Below, in pieces: positions 42,045 through 57,000 of a stretch of DNA of 64,000 bases. The DNA comes from Sipunculus nudus (Eukaryota > Annelida > Sipuncula > Golfingiida > Sipunculidae). The stretch is from positions 11,491,019 through 11,555,018 of the forward strand of contig CM049306.1 in the NCBI GenBank assembly GCA_026874595.1, read 5' to 3'. Below the pieces are notes generated by a model. That model worked only from the letters and a program-made list of their open reading frames with translations, searched no databases and had not been told where the DNA came from. The position numbers and the translations under genes are program-made. Position 1 is the stretch's first letter. Every line of letters starts with the position of its first letter.

Positions 42045-45000
42045 TCATTGATATTGTGAAGGTGCACCAAATATAGAACCAGCAGTTGAACCAGCTGACG
42101 ACGTCTCAGGACCTGGTTTTGGAGGTAACTGTGCTGGGTCTTCCATCAAAACTGGATTGACTGAAAAAAAATAAAAATTTTGAAATGTAAATCTCTCTGT
42201 AAAAAGCTATTCTCAAACAGTTATATTTTTGGTAGTATAATTTGTTATGCAAAGTCAATGGAGTCAAATTTAAACAGACTTTCACACAAATAGTTATATT
42301 CACAAGTTTGTACTTTATAATCCTAAAGTTGTCACAGATTGAATAAAGCATACTGACATATAAAACTTTCAATCACTGTTTGGTAACCATATGTAATCAG
42401 ATTTTTTTAAAGGAGAAACCAGAGAGCCTTGACATTAGTTCAAATAGCAAATACCTTCAAAATATTTTGTCTTGTAAAACAGTTTCACGCTCTGGGAAAT
42501 AATAATCAGGTTTATTCAAAAATCAGAATACATCTCTCTTAAATGACCATGGCGTCTGATGTGTCAAAGTACAGCGACCTACAGAGCTAAATAAAAAGCA
42601 CAAGACCTACCTGGTTTGAACTGTTCTGCCTGGTATCTTGTAAGTAATATACCGATGCCTTCAATCATCGCCAGCAAAGTACCACCTGCAGGAAGAGAGA
42701 CAGGGAACGTTACATAACGCAGCATGTCTGAGCATCTCAGCAGAAGAAGCAATTTAAATTTATTCTTGATTAAGTAACCATTGATATGTTCAGTAATCAA
42801 AGAGTATCTGCTCAAAATATATGACAAATATAATGAACTACACAAATGTGCATCCTGCATACTCTTATAAACTAGATATGGTCAGACAATGGTCCTCAGA
42901 GGGCTCCGCTTTTCTGCTAGTGCTGGACTAGTTTACATATGGTTGAAAAATTAAGTTAAATTTGAAAAATATCACAAACAGAAACAGGTTTTTATCAATA
43001 TGCATGAGGGAAAAAATCATACTGGAAAATCAGCAATTGGGCAGTGGTGGCCATATTGAAATTCCAACAGGTCTGTAATTCAAAAGGTCTGGAACCCTTA
43101 CAGGTACCAATCCTCCCCGTGAATTTGGGAACGCTGCAGGAGGTTGTTGTTGAGATATCGCACACGAAAGAAAATCAGTGATTGGGCTGTGGTGGCCATA
43201 TTGGAATTCCTACAGGTCTGTAATTCAATAGGTTTGCAGCCCTCATAGGTACCAATCATCCCTGTGAATTAGGGTAAGCAGCAGTGTGTTGTTGTTGAGT
43301 TAATGCGTGCAAAAGAAAATCAGCGATTGGGCTGTGGCGGCCATATTTGAATTCCGAAAAGTCTGTTATTCTATAGGTCTGGAGCCATCATAGGTACCAA
43401 TCATCCCTGTGAATTTGGGAAAGCTGCAGTATGTGGTTGTTGAGTTATCGCACACGAAAGAAAATCAGTGATTGGGCTGTGGTGGCCATATTGAATTCCT
43501 ACAGGTCTGTAATTCAATAGGTCTGCAGCCCTAATAGGTACCAATCAACCCAGTGAATTCGGGAAAGCTGCAGTAGGTTGTTGTTGAGTTATCGCGCACT
43601 AAAGAAAATCAGCAATCGGGCTGTGGAGGCCATATTTGAATTCAAACAGGTCTGTTATTCAATAGGTCTGGAGCCCTCACAGGTACCAATCATCCCTGTG
43701 AATTAGGGTAAGCTGCAGTGTGTTGTTGTTGAGTTAATGCGTGCAAAAGAAAATCAGCATTGGGCTGTGGCGGCCATATTTGAATTCCGAAAAGTCTGTT
43801 ATTCTATAGGTCTGGAGCCGTCATAGGTACCAATCATCCCTGTGAATTTGGGAAAGCTGCAGTATGTGGTTGTTGAGTTACCGCGTGCGAAAGATAGTGT
43901 CACTGACACGGTGATCACTACAGGGCACCGCTTTTCAAGTGTGGCCCTAATTAACAATGTTAGCCTTGTCTGTTAGGATATCGATCAATACAAGCTGGCA
44001 ATCTAGTCATTTTATCCTCATGATCTCTTTCTTTGCTGTTCCCTGCACAGGTCTTCACAGCTACTGCATGCAACACAACTGAATTTGGCAACTTGTGCAT
44101 GCAGTACATCAAGTATGTGGCATGTGCCCTTGCTGTCTTTGGGATAGACCAAAGAGGACTTTAAAGGCAAGAAATTTGACTATAGGACCATCTTCTCCAA
44201 CATAACAAGACCAACTCTGGGCAAAGAGTGTGCGACAGGATATAACCACAGTACAAGCTTGAAGAGCTGAATAATAAGACAGTTTCATGCAATATTTATC
44301 CTTCTCCATCCAATGCCTTGTCCCCCCTGTATATGTTTACAAATCCATTCAACTGAATATGACTAGTGAATGCGTTTGGACTCCACACAGAAAATATCTG
44401 CATATATGGAAGAACCCCTGCCACCACCCTTCATGATTTTATAATTATGTATTTACAATATTATGATGACATATCTATAATTTAAGATGATTCATTCCCT
44501 GCTTTGGTGTTTTCTTTTACTTACCAATTAGTGCTGACCCAGCCATGGCAGGCACTCCATCTAAAAAAAAAAAGGAAGTTTATATTAAATAAATAGAACA
44601 GTACTATCAACAGCTTTGCCTTGTCTATGTATCTGTCAGCAAATAAAATGTCACATGCAATTGATCTGGTCACAATTAGCAGGATGAATTACCACATCTC
44701 CTACACACAATCATGTCTCTTGTGTTTAAACCTCAGTTGAATACCCGACTGTTCAGACTTTATTGTGCTGAATGAGCATGTGGTCACTGACCTCCTTCTA
44801 CTGTACCCTTGTGATATCTGTTCTTTATAAGCCAAGGAGAGCTGGGTAACTTATTGACCTACCAGTGATAAAGTTTATATCATGTATGTTGCATGTCAAT
44901 GAAGTCTCATGCAATTTCAATTCTCTGAACTTGTTTTCATATTTTTACAGCTTTTTGCTGCTGATTATATTTCTTAAATTGCTACATTACACAATATATT

Positions 45001-48000
45001 TTCAACTAATCATCTATAGCACTATATATATTTCTTATTCAACCGATAATATACCATTGTGACACATGGCAGTTCTTATGTACATAGGGAGACTGCTCTG
45101 TTCATAGCTAATTATTAGTGCTAGTGTTGCAACAGACCAGGTGACTCTTACTGAAGCGTGACATTGTGCTTCACAATACTGATGGGGGAGGGGTGACATG
45201 ACAAGTGTAATCAGGTAGTAATTATAACTAGTTATTAGGAGATCATTTGTATGCAGCATTGTGATACTTAATACTTACGTCTGACTGAGAGGATAGCACC
45301 TGTGAGGGCCCCACTCGTTATGGCGTTCCATGGATCTTCTTTCTGCCGTACATAGACCAACGTACAATCTATAGCTGAAAAAAGGCCTCCCCACACAGCA
45401 AAATTACCTGTTAGATAAAAAAGAGCAGTGTGCTTTAAAACAATGTATCAAAATTTTAATAAATCATCACCTTGGATAATAAGGAGTATGTATTATTTGT
45501 ATTTCATTTATTCTTTATATTTAAGTTAAAACCCAAAAGTTATGTTTATTATTTTCATTCACCCCTGTGAGAAACAAGCAATGTTTGTTCGCAGTTCTGG
45601 AATGTCAAGTAATATTTCTCTGAAAACAAACCTTAGTTGCTGAAATATTTAAACATACATATATCTGGTCAAGAATGCAGGATAAAATATCTAAATATGG
45701 TTGGTCTGGATTACACTGGTTTGCTAATCAAACATTCCTCCTTTGACTGTTGAATTTTCTGATTTTAATTGACTCTGACCTGGTTTTCCGTGCTTGGTGT
45801 CAAATGTTAATGCTTACCTCCAGTGACTGGAGCTCTGTCTTTTACGGCTAACATGCTACCTATAAATCTTCTGTACACCCCCTGTTAAGAAACACAAGAA
45901 ATTGATGTTTATCCTATAATATTAAGTTCAGCTGGTATGTAAAGAAGATGCCTTTTTCATCTTTCCTCTATGTATTCCACAGCAGGTATTCTTAACATTC
46001 TTAAACAGTCTTCAGTCTTCACTTTTTCACTTCACTTACATCAATGCAATGCACACATATCTAAATTGGAACTCCAAGAGTGGGTCCATAAAATCTCTCA
46101 TGTTGACAATCCTGAACAAGCAATGAGTTCCAATAATAATATATACAACCAGAATCCAGGTAATAAAAGCCTGTTGTCTGCAAAAAATGTGTTTAATACT
46201 TACACTAGGGGCATTCCTGTATCCTTTGATGGAATGAAAAACTGAGCCCCCAATTGCTCCCATAGAGAAGGCCCCTCCACAGTCATCTATAATCCGCCAT
46301 GGGCTGTAGGAAAAAAATATAGCATAATTCAAATGAAGGATCAGTCAATAGAAAAACTTAACATTTTCTTATTCTATTACACTCATTTAATGTATTTTGA
46401 ATTACATTCATATCTTTATATATTTATCATTATATTAGTTTTATATTTTAATAATTTATATATATCTCATTAAATGAGATTATATACCAAATAAATTTGC
46501 TGTTGTATAAATCTTAAATATCCCTAAAGTGCATTTACCTGGTTTACAGTTCAAATATGAAAGAATTGTTCCTATAATCTAATGCTCCCCTCTATTACAA
46601 CAGTGCAAAAATAATTACCAATGGCTTCAGAAACCTTCAAGTTGCACTGGATTGTAAAACTGTATTGCTGACATTTAATCGCAACCAATCCTAATGTCCA
46701 GAAAGTAAACATTTGATTGTCACTCTTTAAAAATCCATATATATTTTAATTCTGGAAACAATATGGGGTAAAAGATGATACTGAATGGCCTAATGGCTGC
46801 TCTGATTATGGCAGATTTAAATTCAGGTCAATGGCTGTTAAATATGTTGGGATTAGCAATGCAACTGCCTCCGTGGCACTTCAAAACACTCCCACAGCAA
46901 AAACAAGGGACCCATGGGTCACGGCGCTCAGCTGATTGTGATTGGACTATAAATGTTTCTCCACTGTGATACTATATCGAGTCGATAAAGCTTATGAATA
47001 TCATGGACATGTTGGGCTATTATAAAGGAATGTTATGTTATGTGAGTAAATGATAAATGAAATTACCTGACTGATGGATTAATAGAGTCAAATATAGTGG
47101 TTTATTTTTTATTTATTTAGGAGGGGTTGAAAATTGTGATATATTTGAGCAAATATGAATGCAATGACAGCAGTAATAAGCAGTAGTAGAATGATGATAA
47201 GGCTATTTGTTGAAGGATCGAAAGTGTATTGTAGTCTGCAAGCTTTCAATTTGACAGATATGATGTTATGATTAACTATGCTAATGAAGTGATTTATGAA
47301 TTTGTGACTGTATGACACAATATCTCTTTAGTCTTGACAAGGTACATTATTGTGATGCCCACTATGTCTACATATTACACAATATTGACATAATTTCTGG
47401 CATGTACATAGGTACCTATGGACGAATAGTTATACAAAATATTAAAGTATGAATATATCCTATTCATCTTGTTCTTGCTTACTGAGGCTGACTTTGGGAT
47501 GGGGTTCGGAGAAGGGAAAAGTGAGGGCAGCACGAAGGTGGATGTAGAAATATTCTATTGTAATTTTTTTTCATTTATATAAGAATATGAAAAGCTAAGA
47601 GGAAAGGGACCCTCCTACTTTGTTATAGTAAAGTTCTAAATATATGATTGCAAACTAATACTCTGACAAGACTGTCATGAAGAAAAACAGTAAAATTTTG
47701 AGATACTGTGATGCATATGAAAATTTACAGATGGACAGGCAAGTGGACAGAATGGACTAATACCTTTATTTCACTTTCAAGGGAATAAAGCATTTAAGTT
47801 TATATATAATCCTATTTTTTTTAAGCATATCCACTTTTTCCATTAAGAAGTTTTTATCCGAATCATTTTTTATTTACAGGTTTTATAAATTTTTAATAAA
47901 AAAACCTGAAAATATAAGTTAATATATTATATCATTATATATACAGCTCATATTGGGTCATATTATGCATACACATATATTTAATTATTTATAAATCATA

Positions 48001-51000
48001 AATGTTTAAACTGAATTTAAAAGAACATAATGCCACAACATGGCATCTACAAGAATATTCCTTGAATCACTATTAAAAAGTTTTGCACATTGGAGTTTTC
48101 AGTACATGCTTAATTTTATTCACCAAAATAAAATAAAAGTAAATTTGATAAAATAAAACATCTTTTCAAATAAAGTATACACACTTGGTTGAATGAGGGA
48201 CAAACAATATCATTGTGCTAATTACTATCCCAGTTTTAATTTATTACTGGAATTAATAGTCAATTTCACACCTGGTGAAGTTTTTACTCTTCTGAAGTAA
48301 GGAATTACTTATCTGATGAACATCCACACTTTCATAACAATACACCACTTTGTGGACACAATTAAATGTACACTTTAATCATTGTAACCCTGGTGGTACA
48401 ATACAAAATCTAAAATGTAGCACAGCCTAGAATAAGAATGAATCAAATACAGAAAATAATAACATTCATCCAGTTTATGCACCATCTGGGGGGGGGGGGG
48501 GGAGTGCAGGGCAGAGGGGAAGCCTGCTGGTAGTGGCCAGGCTGACCCAAGGCAAGCTGCCTTGGGTGGGTTACATAATGCAAGTGAAGGCTGTACTACT
48601 AGGTGGGCTAGATGTAAACAACACTTGACATAGTGTATGAAAACATGAATAAAAGCCATTCTTTCCAATAAATTTCTTTGAAATTTCAGATTTTAAAAGA
48701 TTAAATCCTTATGTATATATGCTGTGAAAATTAAATCAACAGTGCCAAAGTTGGACAAAATTTAAGGTATTGATTTTTTATTTATGCTAATAACTTGAAA
48801 AATTTTAAAAATTCAGATCTAATTTTGGGTGAACAATTGAATCATGATTAAATAAAGTTTTGTCCTGAAAAAAAGTTTCTAGGTTCAGCAATTCTCATGT
48901 TAGGTGAGTAAATATATTTCCTGATTTTTTAAAAAACTGCATTATGTTTTGGCCCATAACTTCAAAATAATACCCAATACTGACCTAATTTTTGGTATGT
49001 TCATAGAAAATGTATGAAAGAATGTGAATACTAAATACGATCAAAAACAGATCAGTGGTTTTGATATTAGGCAGCCTTGAAGTGTAACAATGGCTTTTTT
49101 TTATGGAAAACGGAGTTTTTTTCCTTAATATCTCGAAGTCCTAATGACCAATTTTTGGTATGGTAGGAGATTTTGGGGACATCTAAAATTATGCCAACAG
49201 CCTGGGGAGCATAGAGATGTGCACTGAATGACCTACAGTCATCAAAGTGGACTGCTCGACAATGTAAGGGAATACAACAAGAGCCTCCAAAAAAATACTA
49301 TAACTAGCCTAATTTTGCAGCTTTTATTTTCAAATTTCAGATTTTAACAGATTAAATCCTCATGTATACATGCTGTGAAAATTAAATCCACAGTACTTAC
49401 AGGAAAAAAAACGTGCCGTGGCCAAAGTTGGGTATATTTTAAGGTACCGATTTTATATTTTTGCCAATATTTAGAAAAATTTAACAGATTTTGATCTAAT
49501 TTTTGGTATACAATTAAATTTTGATTAATTAAAGTTGTATTACTGGAAAAAAGTCCCTACCTTTAACACTTTTGGTCTTAAGTGACCAAATATCTTCCTG
49601 ATTTTTTACAAAGTCCATTATGTTTGGGCCCATAACTTTTTTAAATTATATAATACTGACTTAATATCTGGCATGTACATAGGAACTATATAAAGGAATA
49701 TTTATGGTAAATGTGAAACTAGAATATCAACAGAAGCTGACAAAAGCCCTCAGCCAAAAGAACAGTGTTTAGAGGTGGTAACAGTGACAAGTACTAAATA
49801 TCTGTTCTCACATGGATGTATATCTGTACATGTCTCAGTTATAAATTTAAAATGGAGAGGTATGTACCATGACTCGTAACAATCCATCAAATGCTTCCTG
49901 AAAATAAGCTTCTAAGTTTTATTCTATTATAAGCTCTGTGACCTTGAAAAGCAGGTCAAGGTCACCCATCTTTGAACTTGACTGAGATTTTGTTGATATG
50001 CATATTCACCAAAGAAATAAAATTCCTATTGTGAATCCTTTTAGAGATATCCTGCTCACAAGGCCAAAATTGAAAAATCCAAGAAAAATTCATTAAAAAT
50101 CAGAAATTGCAGGTGGCGCCCACAAACTTGTGCAGCAGTTACAGACCATCAGTCCCTATGATCATAGTAAGTATTGTGAAAATCCACCCAATGGTTCCTG
50201 AGAAATAAGCTTCTAAATGTTTTTTCTATGATCAGCTCTAAAACGTAGAAAAATAGGTCAAGGTCACCCATCTTCGAACTTGACCGAGATTTTGTCGATA
50301 TACATCTTCACCGAGGAAATAAAATTCTGACGGTGAATCCTTTTCAAGATATCCCGCTCACAAGGTGAAAGTTAACGGACGCCGGACGGACGGACAGCTT
50401 GGGTGACGACAATAGCCCATCAGCCTAAGGGCTGAGGGCTAAAAACCAGACGAGTGGTTTTGATATTAGGCAGTCCTGAAGTGTGAAAATAGATTTCTAA
50501 TAAAAAATTGAGGTTTTTCCTTAATATCTCAAAGGAACAAAGTCCTATTGACCCAATTTTCGGCATGGTAGGAGATTTTGGGGACATATATGCCGAATTT
50601 CAGATTCGTAGGTCCAACGGTGTCGAAAGGTGCCAGTCTTACGGACGGACATCTGGACGGACAGACAGAGGGACAGACGACGGATAATGGACCCCGACTA
50701 TAGCTCAGATGACTTAAAAGTCAGCTGAGCTAATTATTATTCACTGGCTATCAAGCACAATTAAAATACCTGGATATTAAATATTCAACGGATTGGTCGA
50801 TCTAATCATATATATACTGGTCTATTGAAATATGGATACATGGACATATCTTGTGCGATCATGAATGAAATTTGGTCCCCAGCGGACCTGGCTGGCAGCC
50901 ATAGTCACCGATATGGCCCTTGCGAAGCTGACATACCCTGTGGTGACTGAACAGATAACTGTCTTGCCACTTATCAGTGATATCAACCTGGCAATCTTAT

Positions 51001-54000
51001 ATTTGCATAGTTGTTTAGTTCATGTTTATATTTCAAGTTTGCATACCATTCAGGATATATAGCCAGTACAAAAATAACGATTTCAAGCCTCAAGTTGGAA
51101 TGTTTAGGAGAAGGGTAACAGTCTAACTGATATAGCACAAGGGCGCCCCCTAGTTGCTGATGTCATGCAAAGCAGCCATGTTTAACCAGACGACAGGCTG
51201 TCTCTGAGTAGTCAGTTTGTTTCAGCCCCTCAAACAAAAAAGTACAAAAATTAAGCCAACTAATTTTAATGTAAACCTGCTGTGGATAAATCAACCAAAC
51301 AGACTAAATAGACTTTTTATGCTGACATCATCCAGATAAAAGGTGAGAAGCTGTCAGTTTAAAAGTTAGTTCTAACTTTTTTGTTTAGGTATCGGAGTGT
51401 ATGGACCTGTATACCACTACAAGCAATGTCAGGTCTGCTTGTATGGTATGTATACCGCTACCTGAAACCTGGAGCGGTCCCTCGAAACACCCAAAACACC
51501 GGTGTTTTGGGTATATATGACGAAACACCACGAAACACCTATAAACTCTTTAATTATAAGGAAAATATTAGTACCAGTGAATGAATAGTCACTTAACTGA
51601 TATATCTGTACAATTTTAGGCACTAAATCGGTAAAATAAAGTAAAACGAGAGTGTTTCGTCATACGGTCGGCATGATGACACTTGACAGCACAGGGCCGC
51701 CATATTTCATATTTATGCTACCAGAGTGCTTATTGACACACGGTCCGAAAGTCTCGGTTACCTCGATTTGGAAGTCTCGGTTACCGTGTTTTGAGGTCTC
51801 GGGTACTCAGAATCGGGAGTCTCGGTTACCGTGTGTCACCAGTGGTCAGTCATGCGTACCGCAAGTAAGCTGGGGCACCGTTGCCCCAATTAATCACTTT
51901 GATCACTGGTGTCCTAGATCAAAGGGCCAGGTAACTTCAAAGGCTACCAGGGAAACTGGGTGTCATGAAATGTGATGGGTTTTTTTTTTCATTGCGAAGA
52001 CGTTTCTTTTGCCTTATTGTAACAGGGGTTTTCCAGGGTAATTGTGTAATTAAAATTTTTGTTTTCAATGGCCTATTTTCCATCTTTAACGCAAATTATA
52101 AACAAAAGTAATGTTCTGTAATATAAAGGAGATGTATAATTTTACAAAAAAATAAGCATTTTATTAAAGGTGGTGGTGTTTGAGATAAATTGTGTATCCT
52201 AAGTCGAATTTATCGGCTCAAACTTTGATCTACCACCATAACGTTATGCATGACGTTGATATTGATAAAGTCGCTAAGAAAACGTTGCATTGCTTTGTAC
52301 AAGCTATTTTGATTAATTTGAGCACATTTAGTCATTACATATCAAATATGGTAATTATTCTTATATAGATATCCATTTCTTCTTATTATAGAATAAAAAA
52401 AAATTGAAAATAATGCGTCAAAGATAATAAATGAAACAAGCCTTTAAAAATTCTCTATTTGCTATTTACCTCACCCAGGGCCCCTGCATGGCAGGGCATG
52501 CATTAGGAAACACTGTTCAGAGGTCGAGAAGGATGATACTGAAGAAGACTGTATTGGAATATTTAATTTTATATGGAACTTGCTTGAATATTTATGTACG
52601 GTATATTTTGTATATATAATAAAAATATGTATGCATGTTTGTGTCCGTATCTTAACATGTTTTTGTGTATATTAATTGTGTATATTTTATATAGCATGAA
52701 TTGTTTGGATTTTCTTTTTTTTTATTACAGAAACGTAGTACATGCATAACGTAACAGTACATACATACAAACATACGTATAGAAATTAATATTTCAATAA
52801 CAATTAACATTGAATCGATAAGATAATTCATGTAGAGGAGAGCAGGTAGGTAAGGTATTCCCATTTTGAATGATGTTGTTTTAATTTACCTTCTCTCTTA
52901 GTGATTACATCTTCTGTTGAATAAATCTGCTTAACATAGCTTATACATCCATGATATAGTTCGGGGTAACATTTTGAGACATCTGCAATTATAAACATAC
53001 TTTTTTACAACCAGTGTTAGCATATTTAACCATCTATGTTCGCTTTAACCTAACAGAACTTCAGATACTGAAAACTTAACAGAGGAGTTTAATGGCGAAT
53101 TATTCAAAACCTCTTGTATTTTTAACCACAAGTTAGCGACAAAAGAACAATTCCAAAAAATATGTGATAAAGTTTCTCTTTCTAATTTACAAAAGGTACA
53201 AGTAGGAGAATCTATTAGCCTATACATAAATTCAGTCTATGAAGAAATGGGTTTAACGTCACCCGACGTTGTAGTATACATAAAACTGAAAATTCCGAAG
53301 TGGTACGAAAATTGTTGTGTCATAAATCTTGGAGAATCCCATATGAACAATCTCCTCTGATATATCAAATCTTGTTTACATTTCTTAACTACTTAGTCTG
53401 GAGTGACTAAATGTTTCTCTTGTTTTCTCTTGTTTGGATTTTCTTTGCAGGTTTTATTAGTAGTTTATTTATAATTATAATGATATGTTTATTATATAGT
53501 CCCCTTTGGGCTTATAAATGTCACCTCAAATATAAACACAGTAAATACTTAGGGGTAGATATCATACAGAATTGTTAGGGGTTCGTAATATAGGCAGAAC
53601 ATTCAAAACCATTGTGCCTCTCATCTTCGACGTCACCTATTTTACATATGAAACAGCCCCTTGCTTCAGTGTTTAGGTTCCTGTATTTATTTCGTGGTAT
53701 CAGCTTATATATGGTGTCTGAAATCTGTCAGTTTCACTTTTCCGCGCAAGTACCCCAACCATAGCCGAGCAAGTATACTGAACTTTAATATTGCTGTCGT
53801 CGATCGGGCCATATACTTTTTACCTATATACTTAATTATGTGCCGTGCACTGAATGCTGATAAAACTGATAAAAAATCTTAATTTCAGAACTGATCGGTA
53901 TTGTTCAAGCCATTTATGTTGATTATCAGAACGTAACTACTGGTTCAGATTACGTTGGCAATGCGGCGCTATTTCATTTTATGTGTGTATTGATATACAT

Positions 54001-57000
54001 CAATGGATTCGAGTATCTTACTTCTTTGCATCTGAGCACTGCAGTTATCCGCGACTTGCAAGGTCATAATCCAATATAATACTTTCTTGGTTAGACTTGT
54101 GTAATCTATATTGACTCCAAGACCGTAACATCTCAATCAAGTAATATCTACATGTTAAACAACCAATGTCTCTTTTAGAGCAGCAATTACACATCCAGAA
54201 CCTGTGAAGACTAAAAAAGGTAACGGAGAGGTCTGTTTTGAATTTTATCACATGACGGGGTTTATGCATATCCCCACAACTCAGACGCATAATCTATAGG
54301 ACTGTTACTACCATCATAGTATTTAAGTTTGTAAAGGGGTCATATAAGTATAGTATCCTTAAATTTCTTAAACTTGCTCAATACTAGACCAAGAGATTAA
54401 AATCCAGCAGGCGCTTTGAAATCAGAACTTTTAGGCCATAAAAAAAGGATTTTATACCGACATAAGGGATTTTATTTTTTTCTGCTAAGCCGTTAATTCA
54501 TATATATTAAACAGCGTGACGGATTATATCGCCTTGTACCTCAGAACCCCAAACCAATTTGTAAAAATATTATTATTTAATCATACATAAGCTTAATAAC
54601 TACTATATAAACTTTTTATTGTGTTGTAGATTTTGTAATCAATTTTTAGTCCAAACAGCCGCGAGTGAAAAGTAGTTTCCTATATTTACCCATCAACAGT
54701 TTTTTTCCTGCATGCATGCCCACTTACTAGGGCGACGTGTTTCTATTCCTTGAGGCAAACGATTACTTAATAATGAAGTAACTAAAAAATATGATCAGGA
54801 CAGGAGCGTCCTTTTCGAACCCCATTCTGATCTTTGTCTATAGGGTTAAGTTTGTTAAAGTAAGACGCGTTATTCTATAATCGATCAGGCCACGATGATG
54901 AATTGTTGATAAAGATATGACCATTCCATGGCTCGTAGTAACTTAGTCAATTTCATTTTCGGTTTGTTTCTCTTATTTTGAACATGTCCACTTTACATCT
55001 TGAAAGAATGTGACAAAATTCTCAGTTATCACGTCTCTATTATAATTAGAGTATTAAAGTATCCACTTCTCCAGGTTAATAGCAATTATTTAATTATTCA
55101 GTATCGATGTGCTTATAAAGTTTGTATATTTAGTAATAAAAAACTAGGATTAACTTACTATATTTTGTATTAATTCAATAAAGCTTATTTGTTCCTATTA
55201 TTCTTGTTTATTATTTTCTGATTAGAAAAATTATATTGAATAAAACGAGATATATGTATATGTAAATTATATTTTATTTTTAATTTGTTGAATATATTTA
55301 AAATTTTGAATAGCTTTTTTATTGTACCATTTTAAAAATAAAAAAAGATCTTTATGCATCGATATATGTTACAGAATAAATAAAATGGGAATAGCTTCTT
55401 AATAGAAGAATTTAGAAAATTAAAAAAGGAAGTATTGATTATTTATTGTTTTATTATTTACATGATTATTTATATAGCATTTTAATAGAACCATTTTAAA
55501 AATAAAATAAAAAACATTTATGTATTGATCATTGTTTTATACCCGCTAATAAAAATATAAAATGCATGGATATTTTTCTGTATACATATAAATACTGATG
55601 CTCATTAAAAAATAATAAAACGATTTTCTTCCTTGTGAAAGTTCTTTATTATCATAAAATACATGAAGGCTATTATTTACAATATGGAAAACAAACAAGC
55701 GTACATATTTCAACATTTTATTTTAATAAACATTATTTACAAACAAACTCCAAGTCCTTAATCATTCAATGAGTTGTGGTGCGCTCACGACGTCCACGGC
55801 GACGCTGGCAAGGCTTCTTGGCTACTGCAGGTAACTTTTGGATCGCAAAGTCCACATGCGTTGCTCTGATGTATTTTCCATCTGTCGGTTGGTCTATGGC
55901 TGTGCGAAGAAACTTGCAGAAATGTTCCTCTTTAGCATCATCAGAGAGCTGACGCCAGACACTGTCCGGCTTGAAAAATCGCTTGTGCTGTGGACATAGT
56001 ACGTATTCACCAAATCCGTGAAGGCAACGCCGCAAGCTTATCATCTGAAGCTTGACCTCAGAGAATAAACTCTCAATCAGGTCCGGTAGCCTCTGGCTTT
56101 TCCAGTTCACACACACTTTCATCAAGTGGTTGACGGACTCACTATTGTTGTTGGTCCATAGCTTGTCACCGCTGGTCCGATGCTTGTTCACATTCTCCAG
56201 TAGTAGGGGTCGCAGTCTATCGTTGAAGTATTTGGCGAATTTAGACACTTTTTCATCTGCCTGGTTGCACAAGTCATGGGCCTTTTCTTCAAAACTGAAC
56301 GTATCTTCCGCATTAACGAGTCCATCAGGGCCGAATATCTTGTTCACAATTTCTTTTCGCTTCTGGGTATCCACTCCAACCTTGTCCTGTAAATATCTCT
56401 GCACGTTTTCCTTCAGATGTCTTGTACACAAGTACCGTTTTGCTGTCGGAAAGACGTTATCCAGGGCTTTAACAATTGCTTTCTCTTCATCACTTACCAG
56501 GCGAATCTCTGTACTGGATATAGTTACCTGAAGTTTCCGTTGAATGTGCGAAAAGAACTGGTGGTATGATTCATACGCTCCATCCCAGTGAAGGAACAGA
56601 GGGCCTATCATTATCGGGTGTTCTTTGCTGTCTCCTCTGACTACGCGCAGATTCTTGTACACAATAGAAGTGACGTAGCATGGTCCCAGGTTGAATGTTC
56701 TATCAATGCCGATAACTTGGTCTGTGCCAGCCTCAACAAAGGCGCGCAAATCATCCATTTGTTCCGATAGGTACAGAATGGCTGCGGGGGGCTTTCCTTT
56801 AGTCATCACAAGCTCCTGAACGTATGGATGTTCGTTGACCATAGATATCACCTGCAACACATCATCAGCTATGTTGCTCCCTGCTGCCGTTCCCGTTCTC
56901 TTGCGCTCACGTGATTTGGCGTTCGTAAATTGTTTCAGGCTTCTAGGTCTGGTGTCATCATCTGCTTCCAACATCCGCTTGTATGCTGCCTTTGGGGGGT

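Noticed and set aside
46036-46332. TIMM17 start at the Met codon at 46,332
   Set aside because: That Met lies in intron upstream of the acceptor at 46,304. The correct N-terminus MEEYAREP is at 59,160.
56052-56531. 159-codon plus-strand ORF
   Set aside because: It is antisense to the Mutator-like transposase core and composed of complement-derived Ser/Phe/Leu-rich sequence.
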